From NCBI RefSeq assembly GCF_001579845.1, contig NZ_CP007440.1, positions 6,470,029 through 6,534,028 on the forward strand: DNA of 64,000 bases. The letters run 5' to 3'. The notes under the pieces were generated by a model. It was not told the origin of the DNA, did no database searches, and was given only the letters and a program-made list of their open reading frames with translations. Position numbers and translations under genes: made by a program. The stretch is from Rhodoplanes sp. Z2-YC6860 (GTDB lineage Bacteria > Pseudomonadota > Alphaproteobacteria > Rhizobiales > Xanthobacteraceae). Below are positions 10,278-18,958 of this stretch, in pieces; the first letter of the stretch is position 1, and the number at the start of each line of letters is the position of its first letter.

Positions 10278-11291
10278 TCAGTTCTTCGCCAGCCCGAGAA
10301 AACGCTGCGCGTTCTTCACCAGGATCTTGCTCTTGTCCTCGTCGGAGAACTCTTTCAGTCCCTTGATCCAGTTCACCGCGCCGCCAAGGATGCCGCCACT
10401 CGCCGGAAAGTCGGTGCCCAGCATGATGCGATCGGTGCCCGCGCGCTTGGCCATCAGACCGAGCGAGTCGTCGTCGTGGACGAGGCAATCGAAATACATC
10501 TGCCGCAGGTATTCGGCCGGTCGGCGCTTCATGGGATGGCCGTCGGGACGCGTCGTATAGCGCTGGTCGAGCCTGCCCACTCCGAAATGAATCCAGCCGC
10601 CGCCCTGGGTGAACATCACCCGCGCGTCGGGATGACGATCGAAAAAGCCACTGTAAACCAGCGACATCGCCGCGATGCTCGACTCCAGTGGCGCGCCAAA
10701 CGAGTTCACAAAACTGTAACGCGGCAGACGGGCGTCGGCAGCCTTGTCCCAGATTGTCGGATGGACGCAGATCGACAATCCCATCTTTGCAGCCTGCTCG
10801 ATGATCGGGAGCACCGAAGGCTCGTCGAGATTGAGATTGCGGACGTTGCTTGCGATCGCGATGGTCCGAAGGTTGAGCTTGCCTGAAGCATATTCGAGCT
10901 CGTCCATCGCGGCCTTTGGGTGCTGCATGGGCAGCATCGCCATTCCGCAGTAGCGCTCGGGATAGGCCTTCTGAACCTCGGCAACCTCCTCGTTGACCTC
11001 GCGGCAGGCGCGTACGCCGACATCTTCCGGCAGATGATAATTCCAGAACAGTCCGGTCAGCATCAGCGCTTCGAAGCTGATGCCTTCGTTCGTCTCGCGC
11101 TGCTTTGCGCGGGCCATCGGGTCTTCGAGCGTGCCCTGAGAAGCGGAAAACAGCAGCATGTGCTGGCCGAGCGACGCATATTCGCGGCCGGCGCCATCCT
11201 TGAGAATCCGCCAGCCGTACCAATCGCGGCCGGCTTCGGATTCGCTCATCAAGCGCCGCGGCACCCAATGGGCATGCATGTCGATCGCCAT
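10278..11291 (-). CDS. Amidohydrolase-2 family hydrolase/decarboxylase
   Basis: A 337-residue metal-dependent enzyme that starts with the classical MAIDMHAHWVP, an HxH metal motif at residues 6-8. It continues with SICVHPTIWDKA (metal His), FTQGGGW and MLGTDFPASGG (metal Asp). This is a more canonical ACMSD-like protein than its convergent neighbour at 9322-10224. The pair suggests successive hydrolysis or decarboxylation steps in one pathway, but the substrate is unknown. Confidence 0.87.
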   Translation of the reverse strand: MAIDMHAHWVPRRLMSESEAGRDWYGWRILKDGAGREYASLGQHMLLFSASQGTLEDPMARAKQRETNEGISFEALMLTGLFWNYHLPEDVGVRACREVNEEVAEVQKAYPERYCGMAMLPMQHPKAAMDELEYASGKLNLRTIAIASNVRNLNLDEPSVLPIIEQAAKMGLSICVHPTIWDKAADARLPRYSFVNSFGAPLESSIAAMSLVYSGFFDRHPDARVMFTQGGGWIHFGVGRLDQRYTTRPDGHPMKRRPAEYLRQMYFDCLVHDDDSLGLMAKRAGTDRIMLGTDFPASGGILGGAVNWIKGLKEFSDEDKSKILVKNAQRFLGLAKN

Positions 11292-11391
11292 ACTTCCATT
11301 CCTTTGTACGCCGCGTCGGCTTGTAGACGCCGCTCTGCCGGAGCCGATAAGCTATACGCGCGCCTGGACCGGTCAACATCGTCGATTGCCC

Positions 11392-12348
11392 ATGAGAGTT
11401 CTGCTGCTCGCGTTCGCACTTATGTCCACAGCGGCGGGAGCGCAGGACTACCCGACCCGTCCGATCACGCTGATCATTCCGACAGCGGCAGGCGGAGGCA
11501 ACGACGCTCTCGGCCGTGTCGTGGCGGATCGCATGAGGCACGTTCTCGGCCAGCAACTCGTCGTGGAGAATCGCAGCGGAGCCAGCGGCACGATCGCCAC
11601 CAAGGCGCTCGCGCGAAGCCTGCCGGACGGTTACACGATCGGCGTTTCCAACAGCGGCACGATGGGCATGGGGCCTTCGCTGTTCCCGAATGCGGGCTAC
11701 GATCCGCGCAAGGATTTCGCGCCGATCGGGGCAATCGCGGCGAGCTCGATGGTGCTGGTCGTGAGCACCGACGTGCCGGCACGCTCGCTTGCGGATCTGA
11801 TCGAACTCGCCAGGAAAAATCCCGGCAAGCTGACTTACGGCAGCAGCGGCGCCGGCAGCCCAAGCCACCTGTTCGCCGAGCTGTTCGCCAGCATGGCCGG
11901 TATCAAGCTCACCCACGTTCCGTTCCGGGGCCTTGGTCCGGCGATGAACGACCTGATTGGCGGTCACATCACCATGGTCTTTCCGGCGGTTTCGACGGCG
12001 ATGGGCAACATCCGCGCCGGCTCGATCCGCCCGCTCGCCACCACTGGCGAAACCCGCCACAAGGACTTCCCCGAACTGCCGACGATTGCCGAAGCGGGAC
12101 TCGCCGGCTACTCAGCCGAGCAGCGTTACGGAATGCTGGCGCCGGCCGGCACGCCAGCGGGGATCGTTCTCAAGCTCAACGCGGCACTCCGCGAAGCGCT
12201 GAGCGCTCCTGAAGTGAAGACGCAGATCGACAACGAGGGTGCGGTCCCCCAACCCGGCACGCCTGAGGACTACGGCCGCGACATCGATCGCGAAGAGGCC
12301 AAGTGGTCGCGGGTGATCCGCGACACCGAGGCGACCTCATCGCGATGA
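11392..12348 (+). CDS. Bug/TctC family periplasmic receptor
   Basis: A 318-residue tripartite-tricarboxylate-type binding protein, with signal peptide MRVLLLAFALMSTAAGAQ and the Bug hallmarks YPTRPITLIIPTAAGGGND, DGYTIGVSNSG, and FRGLGPAMNDLIGGHI near the ligand pocket. No TctA/TctB membrane genes are nearby, so it is an orphan receptor, as is common in Bordetella and Bradyrhizobium. The start at 11392 places the signal peptide at the N-terminus. The longer open frame from 11158 overlaps the divergent hydrolase. Confidence 0.88.
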   Translation: MRVLLLAFALMSTAAGAQDYPTRPITLIIPTAAGGGNDALGRVVADRMRHVLGQQLVVENRSGASGTIATKALARSLPDGYTIGVSNSGTMGMGPSLFPNAGYDPRKDFAPIGAIAASSMVLVVSTDVPARSLADLIELARKNPGKLTYGSSGAGSPSHLFAELFASMAGIKLTHVPFRGLGPAMNDLIGGHITMVFPAVSTAMGNIRAGSIRPLATTGETRHKDFPELPTIAEAGLAGYSAEQRYGMLAPAGTPAGIVLKLNAALREALSAPEVKTQIDNEGAVPQPGTPEDYGRDIDREEAKWSRVIRDTEATSSR

Positions 12349-12409
12349 TGCGAGACTTCGGCTTCGATCATCAGCCTATCGATCGGAGCCTGCATGGCCT
12401 TCGGGCTGA

Positions 12410-13387
12410 TCAGTCCGACAATTGGGCTACGCCCGGCAGCAGAAATCTCTCGACATTGCCGCGCGCCGGGAGATCGCCGAGGCCCACCAATGCGTCAATC
12501 AGCGCATTGAGTTTCACTCGCGAAATCTTGCCCGTACGGTCGAAGAAGTTGTTCTTGCGGAAGAAGTCGTAGGCCTTCTCGACATCGTCGACCTTTTGGC
12601 CGCTGAGCCGGACGAGGATCTGAATCACCTCGGCTCGGTTGCTCTCGTCATAGAAAAATTCGGTCCCCTTGGCATGCGCGACGAGCACGCGTCTGATCAC
12701 ATCGGGATTGCGCGCCGCCCAGGCCTTGTTGGCCATCGTGCCGGAGAACGCCAGTTCCGGCGCGTATTCGATCGTCAGGCCCAGATTGTTGAAGCCCTGG
12801 CTCTCGAGCTGAAAGTTGGACGGCGGCAACAGGATCGCGGCATCGACTGCGCCGCTCAACAGCGCCTGGGCACGTGCCGTGGTCGCTCCGGCAAAGACGT
12901 AGTCGACGTCACCGGTCTTGAGCCCGTGCGGGGCCAGCATGCGATCGACATACAGGCGGGTGATGTCCTTCGGGCCACCGACCGAGATGACTTTGCCCTT
13001 CAGATCCTTGAGACTCTTGATGCTGGATTTCGCGTTCAAGGCATACGGCGGCGCCTGGATTTCGAAGCGCGCGATGGCGAGCGCGGCGCCCTGCTCCGCC
13101 GCGCGGATGGGATCGACCAGTCCGGTGGAGAATGATATGTCGAGCGAGCCTGCCGCGACTTGCTGGATCGCGGGCGCACTCGCCGGGATATAGATCAGGT
13201 CGGCCTTGATGTTCTCCGCGGTGAAGAAGCCCTTTTCGATGGCGATGAACAGCGGCCACAGATTGGCTGACGGCGACCCGACCGTGCCGATGGTGACGGT
13301 ATCCGCCGCACGCACCGGCGCGACGGACATCAGCATCGCAACTGCGAGCCCCAGCGCAGCGCATCCGAACTTTTTCATCGTTTGCAT
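12410..13387 (-). CDS. NMT1/SsuA-like periplasmic substrate-binding protein
   Basis: A 325-residue ABC-type receptor of the NMT1/THI5-like class (nitrate, sulfonate, taurine or pyrimidine precursors). The signal peptide MQTMKKFGCAALGLAVAMLM ends at APVRAAD. TIGTVGSPSANLWPLFIAIEKG and the pocket motif SISFSTGLVDP-like region DISFSTGLVDPIRAAEQG follow. No partner permease or ATPase is adjacent. The start at 13387 was chosen for the signal peptide. The 20-residue upstream extension is unlikely. Confidence 0.85.
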   Translation of the reverse strand: MQTMKKFGCAALGLAVAMLMSVAPVRAADTVTIGTVGSPSANLWPLFIAIEKGFFTAENIKADLIYIPASAPAIQQVAAGSLDISFSTGLVDPIRAAEQGAALAIARFEIQAPPYALNAKSSIKSLKDLKGKVISVGGPKDITRLYVDRMLAPHGLKTGDVDYVFAGATTARAQALLSGAVDAAILLPPSNFQLESQGFNNLGLTIEYAPELAFSGTMANKAWAARNPDVIRRVLVAHAKGTEFFYDESNRAEVIQILVRLSGQKVDDVEKAYDFFRKNNFFDRTGKISRVKLNALIDALVGLGDLPARGNVERFLLPGVAQLSD

Positions 13388-13480
13388 GGATATCCCCCAA
13401 TTCGATCCATGAGCACGGCCCGCTGCAGTGCTCAACGGATCAGCCAATTTCCTCCCGGTCGATCTGCGCCCCTCGGGGCC

Positions 13481-14353
13481 TCAACCCTTCAGCTGCGCAC
13501 GATAGTGACGAGCAATTTCCGAACCAGTCGCCTTCCAAACCTTGTCGTGCTTGCAGATGTATTCGAGCGCGGCGTCGAGCGCGTCGATTCGATACGGCTG
13601 GCCCGTCAGATAAGGATGAACCGCAATATGCATGACGCGCCCGGATGTGGCGCCTTCACGATACAGAGTGTCGAACTGCCGGCATATCATGTCCTGAAAA
13701 TCAGCGGGTTTCATATGGGCCGCTTCGAAAGCCTGCTTGTCGTTGATGTCATAGCTGTAGGGCACGGACACGATGCTTTTGCCGCCCGCGTTCATCAGGT
13801 ACGGCTGATCGTCGTTTGGTCCCCAATCGGCGACGTACTCGCAGCCGGCGTCCGCCAGCAGATCGAGGGTGTTCCAGGTCTCTTGCAAACCGGCCCCCAG
13901 CCAGCCGACGGGACGCCTCCCACTCGCGCGAGCAATGGTGTCGAGCGTGTCGCGGATGATCTTCGGCTCTTCGTCAGCCGGCACTTCGTTGAGGCGAACG
14001 GAATTGCTTTGATTGTGCCCCATCCACTCCCAATGGCGCTTGCCACCCTCCTCGATAATTTCCGGATGCTGGAGACAGATGTTGCTGTTCAGCGCGACGG
14101 TCGCACGAATCCCGTGTCGATCCAGAACGTCCATGATGCGAAACACGCCGACCCGGTTGCCGTAGTCACGAATGGCCCAGGTCGGGATATCGGGGATTTT
14201 TCCAGGTCCGAGTCCGCCCGGACGCGTCTCAAGCGAGAAAATTTCAATATTGGGCACAACCCATAGTGCAACACGCGCCTCCTCCGGCCACGCGAGACGC
14301 GGCCGCCTGATGATCGGCGAGTACGGAAATGGGCCGTAAGAGCCTGGCTTCAT
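13481..14353 (-). CDS. Polysaccharide-deacetylase family (PuuE/allantoinase-like) protein
   Basis: A 290-residue NodB-homology protein. N-terminal RPRLAWPEEARVALWVVPNIE and TWAIRDYGNRVGVFRIMDVLDRHGIRATVALN match PuuE-type allantoinase/peptidoglycan deacetylase relatives. HWEWMGHNQSN carries the histidine pair of the metal site, and HIAVHPYLTGQPYR the late histidine motif. Members act on cyclic ureides, imides or N-acetyl groups. With the nearby hydrolases it may belong to the same catabolic set. Substrate not determinable. Confidence 0.85.
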   Translation of the reverse strand: MKPGSYGPFPYSPIIRRPRLAWPEEARVALWVVPNIEIFSLETRPGGLGPGKIPDIPTWAIRDYGNRVGVFRIMDVLDRHGIRATVALNSNICLQHPEIIEEGGKRHWEWMGHNQSNSVRLNEVPADEEPKIIRDTLDTIARASGRRPVGWLGAGLQETWNTLDLLADAGCEYVADWGPNDDQPYLMNAGGKSIVSVPYSYDINDKQAFEAAHMKPADFQDMICRQFDTLYREGATSGRVMHIAVHPYLTGQPYRIDALDAALEYICKHDKVWKATGSEIARHYRAQLKG

Positions 14354-14918
14354 GGAAACATCACCGCGTTATCTGCACTATCAAGGGCCTGAGCCCTGAG
14401 CGAATGGTAGGCGGTTTATCGAACGATGAGAACCGGGCGAACCGCTCAAAAGCCAAAGCTCAGCTTCATCGCGCGAGCGATGCCAGACTTCGTGAGATTT
14501 GCGGGACGTCTTCCAGTCGCTAGTCTCGACATAGAGCGACGAACACGGGGCAGTTTTCGCAAATACTCAGTGCGGGGTTCAAACTTTTTCGTCGTCTCGC
14601 AAAAGGCGGTCCAGCTCTATCGACGGAATGCGCCGAAGTTTTCTCTGAAAGCCAAGGTCGGCTGCGCGGTCGTTCGGCTCGACGCCCTTTGAGCCGGCCG
14701 GCCTACCGCATGCACAAATTCCCCGAGTTCAACGGCTTTGAGCGTTCGCTGCTCGGCCCGGTTTGGATGTCGACGCGGCTTTTCGTCTGCCGGCATTTCG
14801 ATCACTTGCCCGATGACTTCAGACCACGACCGCGCGTTTAAACGGAGAACAAAACTCCGAAACCGGGCCCAACCGAGCATCCGGTCTTCGCGTCGTCTCT
14901 CTCAGTGCCTGGGAATAT

Positions 14919-14966
14919 TGGTGGGCGCACTAGGGCTCGAACCTAGGACCCGCTGATTAAGAGTCT
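14919..14966 (-). repeat. 3' half of tRNA-Lys(CUU), likely attachment-site remnant
   Basis: Read on the minus strand this is ACTCTTAATC (anticodon loop with CTT), variable loop, T-arm GGTTCGAGCC, acceptor 3' strand GCGCCC, discriminator A and encoded CCA. The 5' half, which should begin with GGGCGC, is absent: the sequence just upstream cannot pair with the acceptor strand. A detached tRNA 3' half is the usual product of tyrosine-integrase insertion into a tRNA gene. Confidence 0.75.
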
Positions 14967-15247
14967 CGTGTTTTCGACAGGACGTCAATGACTTAGCTGT
15001 AAACGTCGCCAAAACGAGCCATTCTGGATCAATGGGTTACAAGCGAAATGTAAACGGCGCCGCGCTGAAGCGCGACCTGCAAGCAGACCGTTATGAGCGG
15101 CTTTGTCTATCCGAGAAACTCGATAAACATTGGCGTTTTTCATCGTGTTCAACCACGTTTGTTCGCGTCTGTTCACGGGATTTCTGTGGTCAATCTGTGG
15201 TCCGTTCGCGAAGGTCCTTGGTCGACGCGGGAGCAATTCCGTACCGC

Positions 15248-15450
15248 CAGTTCGAATCCCACTCTCTCCGCCAGCCGACACTTGCGGATTATTCTCCGCC
15301 GCCGCCGAGGCTATGCAAAAGGCCCAGCGTTTACAGGCTATCCCTCGAACTCCTCCGCACTTCGACTCCCTGCGGAAACCTCAAAATTCTCTCTCCCAGC
15401 CCAATAGTCTCCAAACCTCCGCACTTCGGGATTTAGTGCGGAATTTTAGG
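15248..15450 (+). repeat. Ser-type tRNA 3' end plus flank; left copy of degenerate long direct repeat
   Basis: The block starts with a T-arm and acceptor end, GTTCGAATC through CTCTCCGCCA (15250-15273), as in class II tRNAs such as tRNA-Ser. No 5' tRNA part is present. The following ~175 bases (CTCCGCCGCC, CTCCGCACTTCGA, TCTCCAAACCTCC, GTGCGGAATTT) align in order with 61130-61328. I read the two as old attachment-site or island-end repeats. The integrase itself is not visible next to either copy. Confidence 0.6.
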
Positions 15451-15734
15451 CGCCTGAAATTAAACGTCTTTTGACCCGGCCCTTGCGGCCGGTTGGAAAT
15501 GAATCTCGGTTGCCCGAGGTTTTCGAGCAGCAGCTGCGGAGCGAAATGCCCAAGGTCGGGGCTTGGCGGAACTTTTATCAGATGCGGGCTTGAGCGACCG
15601 CTGTTGCATTATGAATCGGCGAGCTCGTGAGACGCTTGCGCTTATGGCGGAATATTTCGATAACTCTCGCGTTGCGTGTGGCATGCGTTTCGCGCTAGCT
15701 GACGACGGGCTTGGGTTGCGGGGCGGATGCGAGG

Positions 15735-17249
15735 ATGCTGTTTAATTCCATCCATTTCATCTTCATTTTTCTACCGGTCACCCTCTCGGGTTATTTTATC
15801 ATCGGCCGACATAATCAGATGGCGGCGGGCGTCTGGCTCGCCGGAATGTCGCTCTTCTTTTACGGCTGGTGGAACGTCGCTTATGTGCCGCTGCTCGGCC
15901 TGTCGATCGCTTTCAATTATGCCATCGGCCGCGCGATTGCCGCTGCTCCAAGGGGGCCACGCCGCGACCTGATCCTTGGCACAGGAATCGTAATCGATCT
16001 CGCCGTACTCGGCTATTTCAAGTATGCGGAGTTTTTCGTCGGCGTCGCCAACAGCGTCGGCGCGATCGATTGGACGATCGGCCATGTGGTTTTGCCGCTC
16101 GGCATTTCGTTCTTCACCTTTACGCAAATCACGTATCTGGTCGATGCCCGGAACGACCAGGTCGATAGCTTCAACCCGGTGCACTATGCGGTGTTCGTCA
16201 CTTATTTTCCGCACCTGATTGCCGGGCCGCTGTTGCACCATCGCGAGATGATTACCCAATTCGAAGACCGTTCGAACTACCGGCCGCGTTACGACGCCAT
16301 TGCCGCGGGCCTCACGATGTTTGCCATCGGGTTGTTCAAAAAAGTGATGATCGCCGATGACGTCGCGGCTTTCGCGGCGCCGGTGTTTGCGGCACCGGCG
16401 GCCGGCCTGCCGGTAACCTTCATCGAAGCCTGGTGCGGTGCGCTGGCTTATACGCTGCAGCTCTATTTCGACTTTTCCGGCTATTGCGACATGGCCATCG
16501 GGGTGTCGCTGTTGTTTGGCGTCAAGCTTCCCATCAACTTCAACTCGCCGTACAAGTCCCTCAACGTCATCGACTTCTGGCGCCGCTGGCACATGACGCT
16601 GTCCCGCTTCCTGCGGGATTACCTCTACATTCCGCTGGGGGGCAATCGCCACGGCGTCACGCGGCGATACATAAACCTCGCGGTCACGATGTTGCTCGGC
16701 GGCCTTTGGCATGGCGCAGGCTGGACTTTCATCATCTGGGGCGGTCTGCATGGCCTCTATCTGGTCGTCAATCACGGCTGGCAAACGCTGCGCGGGCGCA
16801 TTGCTCTGAACTCGCGAATGCCCTTGATCACCGGCGCACTCGCCTGGGCAATCACGTTTGTGGCGGTGGTGGTGGCCTGGGTGTTCTTCCGCGCGCCTGA
16901 CATGAGGAGCGCACTTGCGATACTGACCGCGATGAGCGGCGCGCACGGCATCGTACTCCCATCGGAATGGGCCAACGCCGTGCAGCCGCTTGTCGCACAC
17001 GGCGGAGGATTCTTCCAACTCGAGACGTTGACCAATTACTCCGGCCGGATAGAGGTTCTTTGGCTTGCCGGTCTGCTGATGATGACGGTGGCGATGCCGA
17101 ACTCGCAGCAGATCGTCATCGAACGGCAGGGCATTTTCAGTCTGCATTGGCGGCCGTCGCCAGTGTCGGCTGTTGCCGTGCTGACGATGTTCTGGCTCGC
17201 GCTGCTGGAGATCAACCGCGCCTCGGAGTTCTTGTACTTTGACTTCTGA
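15735..17249 (+). CDS. MBOAT-family O-acyltransferase (AlgI-like)
   Basis: A polytopic membrane O-acyltransferase of about 504 residues that moves acyl groups across the membrane onto an extracellular polymer or surface glycan. MBOAT signatures are YFDFSGYCDMAIG, INFNSPYKSLNVIDFWRRWH, LSRFLRDYLYIPLGGNRHG and LGGLWHGAGWTFIIWGGLHG with the catalytic histidine. The start at 15735 gives the expected MLFNSIHFIFIFLPV. Its stop overlaps the next gene by 11 bases, so the two products are probably made together. It sits just inside the tRNA-Ser-like scar. Confidence 0.9.
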   Translation: MLFNSIHFIFIFLPVTLSGYFIIGRHNQMAAGVWLAGMSLFFYGWWNVAYVPLLGLSIAFNYAIGRAIAAAPRGPRRDLILGTGIVIDLAVLGYFKYAEFFVGVANSVGAIDWTIGHVVLPLGISFFTFTQITYLVDARNDQVDSFNPVHYAVFVTYFPHLIAGPLLHHREMITQFEDRSNYRPRYDAIAAGLTMFAIGLFKKVMIADDVAAFAAPVFAAPAAGLPVTFIEAWCGALAYTLQLYFDFSGYCDMAIGVSLLFGVKLPINFNSPYKSLNVIDFWRRWHMTLSRFLRDYLYIPLGGNRHGVTRRYINLAVTMLLGGLWHGAGWTFIIWGGLHGLYLVVNHGWQTLRGRIALNSRMPLITGALAWAITFVAVVVAWVFFRAPDMRSALAILTAMSGAHGIVLPSEWANAVQPLVAHGGGFFQLETLTNYSGRIEVLWLAGLLMMTVAMPNSQQIVIERQGIFSLHWRPSPVSAVAVLTMFWLALLEINRASEFLYFDF

Positions 17250-18369
17250 AACGAAAGAGCTGCGCGCCGCCAGACGCTATAGCCTATTCATCGCCGCGGT
17301 GGTGCTGGTGCCGTTCATCATCACGATCGCACTGAACTATGTCGTCGATCCGTTCGGCGTGTTTCAGACTGGATGGTTTCCCAAGCAGATCGAAATCAAC
17401 GACCGGTTTCTCAAAGTCGAGTTTCTCGACGCCCACCGAGACCGCTTCAACGGATTAATGTGGGGCTCATCGCGCATCGGCAACACACCACCGGCCGTGA
17501 TCGAACGCTATAACCCGGGCGGGCGCTTCTACAACATGTGGTATGGCAACGGCACGTTGGGCGATCATCGGGACTACATCAAATACATCACCGCAACGCA
17601 TCCGGAGATCAGCCAACACTACATCGAAATCGACGTCGACATGTTCATGGGCATGTCAGAATGGGGCGCGGCTCAGATCGGTTTCTGGCGCCATCCCGCC
17701 GTCGAACATCATTCCAAAGTGGCGTTCTATGCGGAAAATCTCGTGACGATGCCGCTGCGAGTGATCGCGAAGAAAGCCTATCTGAACCTGACGGGGGGAG
17801 AGCCACCCGTCCGATACGAACTGGAGACGACCGGCATTTGGGTCGACGATCGTCTGGATCGCAAAATTGCCAATGACATGGCCGGGCACCTCCGCGATTT
17901 CGATCAAATGATGAACTTCAACCCCGTTCGGCGGGTGCGTGCGACCCAGGATCAGAACAATGCTGCGGCCCTCGCAGAAATTGTCCAAATCTGTCGCGAG
18001 CATTCGCTTCGCTGCACTTTCTTCACGACGCCGCACCACGCTTCTGTCCTCAACACCCTGCTGACGCCTGATTTTCTCCGATGCATCCGGCTGATTGCCG
18101 GACTCACGCCGTTTTGGGACTTTGCCTCCTACAATTCGGTAACGACATCCAACGCGCTGTACTACGAGGGCAGCCACTTCCGCCAGCCCGTTGCCGAACT
18201 GATGGCCGCAAGGATCTTCAGCAATTCCGAGGTTGCAGTCCCTGCGGACTTTGGCATCCGCGTGAACAAGGACAACATCGATGAAGTCATCAAGTCACGG
18301 GCTAAGAACTTCAAGGATTACGAGTTGAAGCATTTGGCTGAAACCGCTGAACGCGGGGCGCGAAAGTAA
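17239..18369 (+). CDS. Membrane-anchored AlgI-partner protein of unknown class
   Basis: A 376-residue protein with one N-terminal membrane helix (about residues 16-37, IAAVVLVPFIITIALNYVV) and a periplasmic domain. The start is TTG at 17239, inside the end of the acyltransferase gene. The alternative frames give no other start near the junction. MWGSSRIGNTPP resembles the nucleophile block of SGNH/AlgJ-type hydrolases, which accompany AlgI-type transporters of acyl groups. I infer that it completes O-acylation of a secreted glycan. Not a confident family match. Confidence 0.7.
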   Translation: MTSETKELRAARRYSLFIAAVVLVPFIITIALNYVVDPFGVFQTGWFPKQIEINDRFLKVEFLDAHRDRFNGLMWGSSRIGNTPPAVIERYNPGGRFYNMWYGNGTLGDHRDYIKYITATHPEISQHYIEIDVDMFMGMSEWGAAQIGFWRHPAVEHHSKVAFYAENLVTMPLRVIAKKAYLNLTGGEPPVRYELETTGIWVDDRLDRKIANDMAGHLRDFDQMMNFNPVRRVRATQDQNNAAALAEIVQICREHSLRCTFFTTPHHASVLNTLLTPDFLRCIRLIAGLTPFWDFASYNSVTTSNALYYEGSHFRQPVAELMAARIFSNSEVAVPADFGIRVNKDNIDEVIKSRAKNFKDYELKHLAETAERGARK

Positions 18370-18487
18370 TTGTCGGCGTGCGTTACATCGGACAACTGGC
18401 GCAGCTGAGCCACTATCGCCCGAGTTCGCCAGTTAATTAAGATTAGAACGTCGGATGAAACAGCAAATTGAAGGCGTCACAGGCCAA

Positions 18488-18958
18488 TCATGAGAGCCGG
18501 GCCGCTGGCTCGAGGCGACAAAGGCCCTTGCTAGCCGACATAGAGCCCAACTCCTTTCTGATCCCGAAATGACTGTCCTGAACGTTCCATTCGATAGGAA
18601 ACGTTTTCATCAGGTCGTTCAACTGAAGGATGGGTAGCTCGTCGAGTATAGACTGAACGATCGCCGGCTTAAGCAAGGCGAGCCTCAGCACACGGCCAAC
18701 ATAGGTTTCATTGATCTTCTCGGCCTCCGCGATTTCAGCAATCGTGGCGTAGGTCCCATTCTCCAGCAGTTCCTGCCAGCGAAACGCCCGCGCGATCGCT
18801 TTCAGCAAGGCATCGTCAACGCGGGGCCCAGCCATAGGGCTTGCCGGGCTTCCATCAGGCGCAATCACTAGCTTCCGGCCGCCGCGCTTTCGGATCGCGA
18901 TGGGGACCCGGACCGTGATCGTCTTGTCGTCGCCCTTGGCTTTGAGCTTGGCCATCAC
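18488..18958 (-). CDS. Recombinase-associated protein, possible ParB-type HTH
   Basis: A 156-residue protein, third gene of the recombinase set, whose start overlaps the recombinase stop by 4 bases. A central ENGTYATIAEIAEAEKINETYVGRVLRLALL stretch looks like a ParB/KorB-style helix-turn-helix. The N-terminus is basic. Proteins of this kind regularly follow DUF2924 and large serine recombinase genes in alphaproteobacterial islands. A role in recombination control is inferred only from that context. Confidence 0.7.
   Translation of the reverse strand: MMAKLKAKGDDKTITVRVPIAIRKRGGRKLVIAPDGSPASPMAGPRVDDALLKAIARAFRWQELLENGTYATIAEIAEAEKINETYVGRVLRLALLKPAIVQSILDELPILQLNDLMKTFPIEWNVQDSHFGIRKELGSMSASKGLCRLEPAARLS

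Larger units (their letters stand above)
14354..15734. other. Gene-poor integration-scar region
   Basis: I see no convincing coding region in these 1.4 kb. Short open frames of 60-130 codons overlap on both strands without a coherent product. The stretch holds two tRNA 3'-end fragments (annotated separately) and a G+C-rich repeat-like block downstream of the second one that recurs near 61.13 kb. It reads as a junction between the ordinary chromosome on the left and accessory DNA on the right. Confidence 0.6.

Noticed and set aside
9646-12060. An 804-codon minus-strand open frame
   Set aside because: It runs antisense or out of frame through three well-supported genes and has an Arg/Gly/His-rich composition typical of high-G+C shadow frames.
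15771-17147. A 458-codon minus-strand open frame
   Set aside because: Antisense to the AlgI-like gene, whose motifs are unmistakable.
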